From positions 1 to 56,244 of IMG/VR virus record IMGVR_UViG_3300050821_002270: DNA of 56,244 nt. One strand, 5' to 3'. Made by a program: the position numbers and the translations under genes. How positions within the stretch are numbered: the stretch's first letter is position 1; each line of letters starts with the position of its first letter. Positions 51,097 through 56,244 of the stretch are shown here, one piece after another. The DNA is from a virus. Under the pieces are notes generated by a model, which saw only the letters and a program-made list of their open reading frames with translations, searched no databases and was not told the origin of the DNA.

Positions 51097-51425
51097 GCCG
51101 CTTCCGAGAGGTGAAAGACAACCTTCATCACCCGGTCCCAAATCTCCCGAGCGTGGCCTTCGGCCATCCGGTAGCCACAGCCGCTGACGTTTTCGATCTT
51201 CGCCGCAAAGCCCAAGTCCTTGAGTTGGCTGCGCAAAGTGCTAACGTACACGACGACAGAGCTCTCGCTGAGGTCGGAGCCGGAAACTAGGCACTCGGTC
51301 TGACACGTAAGCCCAGCGCGGCGAATCAAGCGGGCCAGAATCATCGCCTGCGCACCGCGCCCGATGAAGTACTTCTGGACGGCCAGCTCGAACCCAAGCC
51401 ATTCAAGCTCGCTAGGCTCACTCAT
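51093..51425 (-). CDS. OmpR/PhoB-type winged-helix DNA-binding protein
   Basis: 110 residues. ILARLIRRAGLTCQTECLVS, then SSVVVYVSTLRSQLKDLGFA and IENVSGCGYRMAEG, follow the Trans_reg_C effector domain (VYVSRLRRKL, I.TVRG.GYRL). No receiver domain is present. It is coupled to the GcrA-like gene (4-base overlap). In Caulobacter, CtrA has the same effector fold, so it might compete at CtrA sites; this is inference. Confidence 0.7.
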   Translation of the reverse strand: MSEPSELEWLGFELAVQKYFIGRGAQAMILARLIRRAGLTCQTECLVSGSDLSESSVVVYVSTLRSQLKDLGFAAKIENVSGCGYRMAEGHAREIWDRVMKVVFHLSEAA

Positions 51426-51568
51426 CCCCTCACCTCCCGCTCAAGCTGTAGGGTGACAAGACGCTTCAACTCTTCCTGAGCACGCCGTGCGACTCCAGAC
51501 CTGCCAGATGCGGCCTTGGCTTGGAGGCTGGATAGGTCGGTTCGGAGGGGGATGAAGCGGACGCTCAT
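51422..51568 (-). CDS. 48-residue hypothetical protein
   Basis: ATG 51568 overlaps the upstream stop; the longer frame to 51643 covers that gene. Helical and basic (LSSLQAKAASGRSGVARRAQ, EELKRLVTLQLEREV). Coupled at both ends. Function unknown. Confidence 0.6.
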   Translation of the reverse strand: MSVRFIPLRTDLSSLQAKAASGRSGVARRAQEELKRLVTLQLEREVRG

Positions 51569-51963
51569 GCGAGGACTCCCAAGTCCTTGACGCCGACTAG
51601 GATCGCTGGCGGCCGACGTGGTTCCTTTTGCGTGTCGCGCCAAAGATGCAGACAGAACGAATGGTTGTTCACGTAGTCAGCCTCAGGGGGATGGAACTGC
51701 ACAACCGTTTCGTCGGGAGCCCAGAAGAGGCTTTTCACGAAGCACATTTCTGGCCAGTTTGGACAACGTCGGCGAGTTGAAACGCTGACATGCTCCCAGC
51801 CCTCGGAGTCGGGAAAGTCGGCGTTTGAAGCGATGATCTTGAGTTCTTCACCGCGCGGCCCTTGGATGATGAAGCATCCCGTTGAGCCCCACGAATCATC
51901 AGACCCGAGCGGGCCGTTCCGAACGCGGGCGCCAAATAGCCGAGGGTCTGGGATCGCCCTCAT
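51565..51963 (-). CDS. DUF7694-like conserved phage protein
   Basis: 132 residues. GWEHVSVSTRRRCPNWPEMC, then KSLFWAPDETVVQFHPPEAD and YVNNHSFCLHLWR, is a motif set shared by a family of phage proteins of unknown function (I recall DUF7694). A compact beta domain precedes it. Coupled to neighbours by 4-base overlaps. Confidence 0.75.
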   Translation of the reverse strand: MRAIPDPRLFGARVRNGPLGSDDSWGSTGCFIIQGPRGEELKIIASNADFPDSEGWEHVSVSTRRRCPNWPEMCFVKSLFWAPDETVVQFHPPEADYVNNHSFCLHLWRDTQKEPRRPPAILVGVKDLGVLA

Positions 51964-52169
51964 GCTATCCTCCAGACACGCACGCCGCCCTCAACCTTGC
52001 GAACGGTGAACTTCTTATCGGTGTCGGAAGCCAAGATGCTTGCCGTGACGCGGACAGACCGAAGCTTGTCGGTCTCCACAAAACAGGACTGATTCACCTT
52101 GAGCGAGCCAATCGCCCCGCGCATGGAGGGGCCAGGCAGTTCGACATCGTCGCTGACTTCAATTCTCAT
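51960..52169 (-). CDS. Hypothetical protein, first gene of the leftward regulator operon
   Basis: 69 residues from ATG 52169; the frame to 52226 runs through the promoter region. Beta-rich (RIEVSDDVELPGPSM, KLRSVRVTASILASDTDKKF). Divergent from the gene at 52306. Function unknown. Confidence 0.65.
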   Translation of the reverse strand: MRIEVSDDVELPGPSMRGAIGSLKVNQSCFVETDKLRSVRVTASILASDTDKKFTVRKVEGGVRVWRIA

Positions 52170-52185
52170 GATCCGAGCGATACCA

Positions 52186-52204
52186 TGCAATAAAATTGAT
52201 TGCA
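52186..52204. promoter_or_regulatory. Dyad operator in the divergent promoter region
   Basis: TGCAAT (52186-52191) and ATTGCA (52199-52204) form a perfect dyad with a 7-base AT-rich spacer, just upstream of the rightward -35. On the minus strand TTGCAA and TATCGC, 17 bases apart, make a possible leftward promoter across the same site. Confidence 0.55.
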
Positions 52205-52209
52205 ACGGG

Positions 52210-52237
52210 TTGACACGCGATAACACGCCTGTACTGT
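52210..52237 (+). promoter_or_regulatory. Candidate rightward promoter
   Basis: A perfect TTGACA -35 (52210-52215), 16 bases, and TACTGT (52232-52237). It precedes the early operon that starts at 52306 and runs through the join to 2423. Confidence 0.5.
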
Positions 52238-52305
52238 CTCCTCAGGTCCGGCGAGCAAGCCCCAAGCCCCCCCCATTGCTCGTCGGGCCGCTAAGGAGAG
52301 ATCAG

Positions 52306-52821
52306 ATGCCCAAGGTGCTCACCAAGAAGGCCGCCAAGGATTACCCGGATGCGGGGATCAAGAAGGGAGAGAGCTATTACAGCTGGAGCATGAAAGTGCC
52401 CAGCGGCGGCGGCTGGTACAGTGCCAAGCGCCGAAGCAAAACTTATCCCAGCCGGTCTCAGCTGACCACCTCGGCATTCTTGGGCGCAGTCTATGCGGCT
52501 CAGGACTCCATTGATGCGGCGGATGATCCCGACGTTCTCCGCGCAGTCGCAGAGGAAATCCGCGATCTGGGCACAGAGCAAGAGGAAAAGTTCGAGAACA
52601 TGCCCGAGGGCCTTCAGCAGGGCTCAACGGGCCAGCTCTTAGAAGAGCGCCGCGACGGCTGCGAATCTTGGGCCGACGAAATCGAGCAGGCCGCTGACGA
52701 TTGGGAGCACGCCATCAGCGACTACGAAGATGCGATGGCTACCGAGCGCGGCGAAGACGAAGATGAGCCCGACGAGGTTGACCCGGCCGATTTCAAGGGC
52801 GACTGCGGCGGTCCCTTCTGA
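52306..52821 (+). CDS. Hypothetical acidic protein, first gene of the early operon
   Basis: 171 residues from ATG 52306 after AAGGAGAG. The basic N-terminus (KKGESYYSWSMKVPSGGGWY, SAKRRSKTYP) is followed by a helical middle and a highly acidic C-terminus (ERGEDEDEPDEVDPADF). DNA mimicry or protein binding is possible from charge; no family is recognised. Strongly predicted to be expressed early. Confidence 0.7.
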   Translation: MPKVLTKKAAKDYPDAGIKKGESYYSWSMKVPSGGGWYSAKRRSKTYPSRSQLTTSAFLGAVYAAQDSIDAADDPDVLRAVAEEIRDLGTEQEEKFENMPEGLQQGSTGQLLEERRDGCESWADEIEQAADDWEHAISDYEDAMATERGEDEDEPDEVDPADFKGDCGGPF

Positions 52822-52869
52822 TCAACGCCTAACCATTTACCCCCACTCGTTGGGTATGGGAGAGAGAAG

Positions 52870-53622
52870 ATGGCCGCTAAGGCTAAAGAGGCTACCGAGG
52901 TGGTGATTCACGGCGTGAAGGGATTCGATAAAGACCTTCGATGCTTGAATTTCCCGTTTTCGCTGGGCGAGACCTTCAAACACGACGGCCCCGTGAAGGC
53001 TTGCGCGAGCGGCTTCCACTGCGTGACGGGCCATCCCCTCGCCGTCTTCGGCTACTACGCCCCCGCTGGTTCTCGCTTCTGCAAGGTGGAGATTAGTGGC
53101 AAAACCCACTCCGATGATGATACCAAAACCGCCGCCGAAATCCTAGCGGTGGGCCGCGAAATCGGCATCACCGATCTGGTCAACGAGGCGATTTCGTGGG
53201 TGACGGCGCGCAGCCATCCTGAAGGCATTCACGCCACTGGAGACCAAGGCGCGTCCTCCGCCACTGGAACCCGAGGCGCGTCCTCCGCCACTGGATACCA
53301 AGGCGCGTCCTCCGCCACTGGAACCCAAGGCGCGTCCTCCGCCACTGGATACCAAGGCGCGTCCTCCGCCACTGGAGACCAAGGCGCGTCCTCCGCCACT
53401 GGATACCAAGGCGCGTCCTCCGCCACTGGAACCCGAGGCGCGGCTCTCGCTATCGGCTACGAAAGCAAAGTCATGGGGGCCGAAGGGAACGTACTGTTCT
53501 CCATCGAGCGAACGGAGAATGGCGACGTGCTATCGGCCGCGTGCGGGATCGTGGGTCAGAAAGGCATCAAAGCCGGACGCTGGTACAGGTCCGTGCGTGG
53601 CAAGCTTGTGGAGGCGGTGTGA
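52870..53622 (+). CDS. DUF7666-like protein with nonapeptide repeats
   Basis: 250 residues. The N-terminal ~110 residues are the conserved domain: [40 protein letters not shown] and [20 protein letters not shown]. Residues about 123-194 are eight copies of a nine-residue repeat, ATG(D/T/Y)(Q/R)GASS, predicted to form a small beta-solenoid. The C-terminus ([28 protein letters not shown]) is a further conserved part. Found in many phages; function unknown. Confidence 0.8.
   Translation: MAAKAKEATEVVIHGVKGFDKDLRCLNFPFSLGETFKHDGPVKACASGFHCVTGHPLAVFGYYAPAGSRFCKVEISGKTHSDDDTKTAAEILAVGREIGITDLVNEAISWVTARSHPEGIHATGDQGASSATGTRGASSATGYQGASSATGTQGASSATGYQGASSATGDQGASSATGYQGASSATGTRGAALAIGYESKVMGAEGNVLFSIERTENGDVLSAACGIVGQKGIKAGRWYRSVRGKLVEAV
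53236..53451 (+). repeat. 27-bp tandem coding repeat, 8 copies
   Basis: Seven near-identical 27-base units (ACTGGA, variable codons, GGCGCGTCCTCCGCC core) plus a diverged eighth. Variation is confined to two codons per unit (GAC/ACC/TAC and CAA/CGA). Order of variants: DQ, TR, YQ, TQ, YQ, DQ, YQ, TR. Expansion by slippage or recombination is expected. Confidence 0.95.
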
Positions 53623-53624
53623 TC

Positions 53625-53696
53625 ATGAATTTCAGCGCTGACCAATCAGCCGACAACGTCGGCGATGCCGCACGGCAACTCCGGGAGGAACAATAA
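53625..53696 (+). CDS. 23-residue peptide
   Basis: ATG 53625 to TAA 53696. It contains the sequence DNVGDAARQLREEQ; the end codons GGGAGGAACAATAA act as SD for the next tiny frame. Coupled to its neighbour by one base. Uncertain as a product. Confidence 0.4.
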   Translation: MNFSADQSADNVGDAARQLREEQ

Positions 53697-53753
53697 ATGA
53701 ATCCCCCTTCCCCACCCACACCCCCCAATCCCACCGTAGGAGATGGAAAGTGA
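53697..53753 (+). CDS. 18-residue Pro-rich peptide
   Basis: ATG 53697, 9 bases after GGGAGGA, to TGA 53753. It encodes mainly Pro and Asn (PPSPPTPPNPTVGDGK). It ends with GGAGATGGAAAGTGA that leads into a GTG start. Probably a translated linker. Confidence 0.35.
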   Translation: MNPPSPPTPPNPTVGDGK

Positions 53754-54010
53754 TCTCTCCGCACGAGGACCCGCAAACGGCGCAAGAGTTTCGCTTGGCG
53801 GACTATGAGGCAGAGCTGACGCTATGCGAGAGCCATCAACGGGTGAACAGCGCTGGAGCTGGTGGGAAGACGCCATCGAAGGACGAGAGCCACCTGTTCA
53901 CGAAGATGAGCCCCACGCCGGTTTCTACGCCGTCCGAAAGTTCCAATACGGGCGATGGCCGCAAGGCCCGTGGATACCGGCCCGCATCTGGTGGGAACCG
54001 AGCGAAATAG
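53750..54010 (+). CDS. Possible overlapping frame (GTG start)
   Basis: GTG 53750 (GTGA overlap) opens 86 codons. The first part (HEDPQTAQEFRLADYEAELT) looks protein-like, but beyond 53824 it overlaps the better-supported gene in another frame and is low-complexity. It may be a short coupled gene whose real 3' end is lost, or a translational leader. Confidence 0.35.
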   Translation: MISPHEDPQTAQEFRLADYEAELTLCESHQRVNSAGAGGKTPSKDESHLFTKMSPTPVSTPSESSNTGDGRKARGYRPASGGNRAK

Positions 54011-54192
54011 ACCCTGAGACCGGAGAGCTTCTGTCCGACGAGCGCTGTTGCGCCGAGATTGACGGAAAGCCGGTAGACCCTTGGAGAACGTGGACATGGA
54101 TGGCGCACAAACCAATACCCGAGAGCGAGTGGAAGTGGCTGAGGGCGTTGAGCCCGCTTCTCCCCAAAACGATACCCCCTCGCACTCGCTGA
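53824..54192 (+). CDS. Conserved phage protein of unknown function
   Basis: 122 residues. Trp-rich N-terminus (QRWSWWEDAIEG), then WPQGPWIPARIWWEPSEIDP, TGELLSDERCCAEIDGKPVD and WTWMAHKPIPESEWKWL, features of a small family common in phages of alphaproteobacteria near recombination genes. Function unknown; overlaps the ERF gene by about 110 bases if ERF starts at 54081. Confidence 0.65.
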   Translation: MREPSTGEQRWSWWEDAIEGREPPVHEDEPHAGFYAVRKFQYGRWPQGPWIPARIWWEPSEIDPETGELLSDERCCAEIDGKPVDPWRTWTWMAHKPIPESEWKWLRALSPLLPKTIPPRTR

Positions 54193-54872
54193 GTCTCGCC
54201 GAGCGCCTGGCCGAAATCCGCGCTGGCGCCTTCGGCATCGGCAAGGACAATATAGAGATGTCCTACACCGACAAGAAGACCGGCGAGCGCAAGAAGTTCA
54301 TGATCAAAGGCCACACAGTAGAGGCCGTGTTGTCGGAAATGCGTCCGCTGCTCAACGATAACCGCGTGCTCCTGATCCCTAATCTGGTCGAACGTGCCTA
54401 CAACGGCAACCGCTGTGACGTGCTGGTGGACTTCGAATGGGAGAGCCTAGACGATCCCAAGGACCGCCGCATAGTGCGCTGGGCTGGCGCCGGGACCGAC
54501 GACGGCGACAAGGGCTTCTCCAAGGCTGGAACCAACGCCCTCAAGGAGCATCTAAAAAAGCTGTTCCTGATCACAGACCGCGACGACGCGAAGGAAGAAG
54601 AAGACAAGGTCGAGCACAAGACCGGAGACGGTGCCAGTCGCGCCGATCTGGACCATGCTCGCGACGAGCGTCGGGCCGCAATTGAGCAGTGGGCAAAGAC
54701 TTTCAAGGAAGCCCTGTCCAACGCCGTATCGGTCAAGGACATCCAGCGCCTGCATCGCGAGAACGCCGAACAGCTGGGCTCCAAGGACCTGCCTGAGGTC
54801 ACGCGCTCGTTCTTCAATGAACTGATCGAAACGCGCAAGGCGGCGATCATCAAGGCGGACTCTGAGGAATGA
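54081..54872 (+). CDS. ERF-family single-strand annealing protein
   Basis: 263 residues; ATG 54096 is an alternative start. From about residue 35, LSLAERLAEIRAGAFGIGKD then MRPLLNDNRVLLIPNLVERA and VDFEWESLDDPKDRRIVRWA match the ERF core, including the GAGTDDGDKGFSKAGTNALK loop typical of the family. The C-terminus is a charged helical tail. ERF anneals complementary strands in recombination and circularises permuted phage genomes, as in P22. This fits the terminal redundancy here. It is coupled to NinB by 4 bases. Confidence 0.85.
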   Translation: MENVDMDGAQTNTRERVEVAEGVEPASPQNDTPSHSLSLAERLAEIRAGAFGIGKDNIEMSYTDKKTGERKKFMIKGHTVEAVLSEMRPLLNDNRVLLIPNLVERAYNGNRCDVLVDFEWESLDDPKDRRIVRWAGAGTDDGDKGFSKAGTNALKEHLKKLFLITDRDDAKEEEDKVEHKTGDGASRADLDHARDERRAAIEQWAKTFKEALSNAVSVKDIQRLHRENAEQLGSKDLPEVTRSFFNELIETRKAAIIKADSEE

Positions 54873-55264
54873 CCCGCGCCCTTCTCATCCTTGCCAGCGA
54901 AGCAGAGAAGATCAAGGCTATCGGCTGGATCAAGAAAGCACCATGGAACACCCGCGTTGAGTTCAAAGCTGCGCGCAGGTCTCCTGACCAAAATTCTTTG
55001 ATGTGGTGCCTGCTTACTGAATTGGCAGAGCAACTTCGATGGCATAATCTTAAACTGTCGGCCGAAGACTACAAGGACTTGCTTTCTGCCGGGCTGCGCC
55101 GAGAGGTTCGCACGGTTCCTAACATCACTGGCGACGGCTTCGTGCTCCTCGGAATGCGGACTTCGGATATGGGCCGCGACGAGATGAGCCAGATGATCGA
55201 GCTTTGTTACGCTTTCGGGGCGCGGCATGGCGTGACCTTCAGAGAACCGGAGACAGTGGGATGA
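54869..55264 (+). CDS. ninB: NinB-like recombination protein
   Basis: 131 residues. IKAIGWIKKAPWNTRVEFKA, RRSPDQNSLMWCLLTELAEQ and LSAEDYKDLLSAGLRREVRT follow the lambda NinB (Orf) family, which substitutes for RecFOR functions in phage recombination. MGRDEMSQMIELCYAFGARH is also conserved. It directly follows ERF and overlaps the next gene, an early recombination module. Confidence 0.8.
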   Translation: MTRALLILASEAEKIKAIGWIKKAPWNTRVEFKAARRSPDQNSLMWCLLTELAEQLRWHNLKLSAEDYKDLLSAGLRREVRTVPNITGDGFVLLGMRTSDMGRDEMSQMIELCYAFGARHGVTFREPETVG

Positions 55265-55524
55265 GCGAGCACCTGGACCTGAAATGGGGAACCGTCAAAG
55301 GCTGGAGCGGTCTAAGCGAAGCGTCCCAAGAGATCATGAAGCGCTTCTTCGCGGACGGCATGTGCATGTCCGCCATGGCCGACCATCCCGACGAGAACCG
55401 TAGGCGCATCCTCTGCGAACTGATCGACCAGTTGGACGGAGTAATCTGGAACGATTGGGATGACGTCGAGATGACCAAGGATGAGGCCAAGCGGTACGTC
55501 ACTGAGTACGGAGTTAAGTCATGA
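55261..55524 (+). CDS. Hypothetical protein
   Basis: 87 residues from ATG 55261 (ATGA overlap). WGTVKGWSGLSEASQEIMKR, then RRRILCELIDQLDGVIWNDW and DDVEMTKDEAKRYV, an acidic helical protein. Similar small proteins occur after NinB in other phages. Function unknown. Confidence 0.65.
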   Translation: MSEHLDLKWGTVKGWSGLSEASQEIMKRFFADGMCMSAMADHPDENRRRILCELIDQLDGVIWNDWDDVEMTKDEAKRYVTEYGVKS

Positions 55525-55595
55525 TCTCCGGGGGCAGCGCTCTTGAGGCGCGCCGCACGGACGGTGATGAAGGTCCTGGGAGGAATAGAAAATGA
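55521..55595 (+). CDS. 24-residue coupled peptide
   Basis: ATG 55521 overlaps the previous stop (TCATGA) and its TGA overlaps the next ATG (AAATGA). The sequence is Gly/Arg-rich (ALEARRTDGDEGPGRNRK). GGGAGGAATAGAAA inside it provides the SD for the next gene. Probably a translated linker. Confidence 0.4.
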   Translation: MISGGSALEARRTDGDEGPGRNRK

Positions 55596-55981
55596 CTAAC
55601 CTAACCCCCCAACGGATAGAGGAAGTGACCGAGGCAATCCGCGCGAAGCTCGGGCCCCTTTTCCCCGGCGAGACGGGCGCTGCCGTTGCGCGCGAGTTGG
55701 CCGAAGCCGCATTATCCGCCCTTCCCATCTCAGGCCCAACTCGGGAAGAGGTGGCGAGGATTATTGATCCTCAGGCTTGGCGGCCTGACGAGGAACTGTA
55801 TCCCCTCAACGAGCTTGGACGCCAGAGATATCGCGAAGAGCATCAGGGCTGGGCGCTCAGGAAGGCAGATCAAATCCTAGCCCTTCTTCCCCACTCTGAC
55901 CAATCAGCACGGATAGGGGAACTGGAGAGAGCGCTGCGTGAGGTCATGCCAACCAATCGGACGGCGACACCGAGCGTCTAG
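55592..55981 (+). CDS. Hypothetical protein
   Basis: 129 residues. QRIEEVTEAIRAKLGPLFPG and AAVARELAEAALSALP are helices, followed by RRQ-type repeats and LPHSDQSARIGELERALREV. This organisation recurs in phage proteins that combine helices with a coiled end. Function unknown; 51 bases before the join gene. Confidence 0.65.
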   Translation: MTNLTPQRIEEVTEAIRAKLGPLFPGETGAAVARELAEAALSALPISGPTREEVARIIDPQAWRPDEELYPLNELGRQRYREEHQGWALRKADQILALLPHSDQSARIGELERALREVMPTNRTATPSV

Positions 55982-56032
55982 ACGATGCGATAGAGGCCGC
56001 CAAGGTCCTTCTCTCTCCTACAGGAGGCGATC

Positions 56033-56244
56033 ATGGGTGAGGTGAATCTGAGCCGAGACAGAGCGTGGTATCTGTCGCGCTACACCACCCTTCCCGGCTG
56101 GCGCATCGATTCTCTGGACGGCGTAAAGATATGGCGCAGTCACCGAGACCAGCTTATCAAGCGCGGGCTCTTGGAGCAATCAGGGGAAGGCCGCTCGGCT
56201 ATGTTCCGCATCACCGACGCCGGCCGCCAAGCCCTCCAACCCCC
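56033..56244 (+). CDS. Small winged-helix-like protein, N-terminal part (continues at 1)
   Basis: ATG 56033 after CAGGAGG. NLSRDRAWYLSRYTTLPGWR leads into the segment also encoded at 1-177. The frame reaches the contig end without a stop; joined to 1-177 it gives about 76 residues. See the left-hand part for the fold. Confidence 0.75.
   Translation, partial: MGEVNLSRDRAWYLSRYTTLPGWRIDSLDGVKIWRSHRDQLIKRGLLEQSGEGRSAMFRITDAGRQALQP
56087..56244. repeat. Terminal direct repeat, right copy
   Basis: This copy equals 1-158 except T at 56155 (G at 69). The ends therefore overlap by 158 bases and the unit length is 56,086. Confidence 0.95.

Noticed and set aside
53143-53426. Two antisense ORFs with perfect SSGGGRAL or AEDAPW repeats
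   Set aside because: They arise because the 27-bp repeat is a multiple of three and lacks stops in any frame; the sense frame carries the conserved flanking domain.
53236-53451. CRISPR array
   Set aside because: The units are contiguous 27-bp coding repeats with no spacers.

Overview
The window is an essentially complete genome of a tailed phage with P22-like head genes. The first 158 bases recur at the end (56087-56244, one mismatch), and the last gene (56033-56244) continues into the first (1-177). The molecule is therefore circular or circularly permuted with a unit of about 56,086 bp. High GC, a GcrA-family regulator (50596-51096) and an sce7726/MmcB-like nuclease suggest an alphaproteobacterial host, plausibly Caulobacterales; the host assignment is inference. 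I see no integrase, RNA polymerase or DNA polymerase.

Layout. (a) 38123 down to 2410, leftward: one long late operon. In order of transcription it holds small genes, small and large terminase, small head-region genes, P22-type portal, scaffold, P22-type coat, a repeat-rich head/decoration candidate, a glycosyltransferase, tail accessory gp4- and gp10-like genes, an ejection-protein block, a PurD-like ATP-grasp enzyme, tail fibre/spike genes and a lysis cassette. A candidate late promoter (38159-38187) sits just after a strong terminator (38191-38226). A non-coding island at 4627-5134 contains TTTCGCC iterons and a promoter/terminator pair. (b) 39324-38242: four small leftward genes. (c) 39408-42784: rightward small genes ending in an HNH nuclease. 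(d) 44874-42678: leftward small genes with fused stop/Shine-Dalgarno junctions. (e) 44957-46972: rightward small genes with a repeated RBS cassette, divergent from (d) across strong face-to-face promoters. (f) 49330-47068: leftward SLOG/DUF2493, DUF1376-like and PAPS-reductase-like genes. (g) 49521-49787: three tandem tRNA genes. (h) 52169-49903: leftward regulators, including a GcrA homologue beside an OmpR-type winged-helix protein, and a candidate replication protein. (i) 52306 through the join to 2423: rightward early/recombination genes (DUF7666-like repeat protein, ERF, NinB, coiled coil, ASCH).

Working model: ERF and NinB handle recombination, the host supplies the replicative polymerase, and the GcrA/OmpR-like pair may reprogramme host cell-cycle promoters. 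Terminase packages into a P22-like procapsid built from portal, scaffold and coat. The most unusual points are a small protein made of a twin-arginine leader plus a coat-protein fragment, Sec signal peptides on three virion-type proteins, an HNH gene broken by TGA exactly at a Trp codon, an ATP-grasp gene that appears to start at AUC, and a lysozyme with Glu at the position of T4 Thr26.
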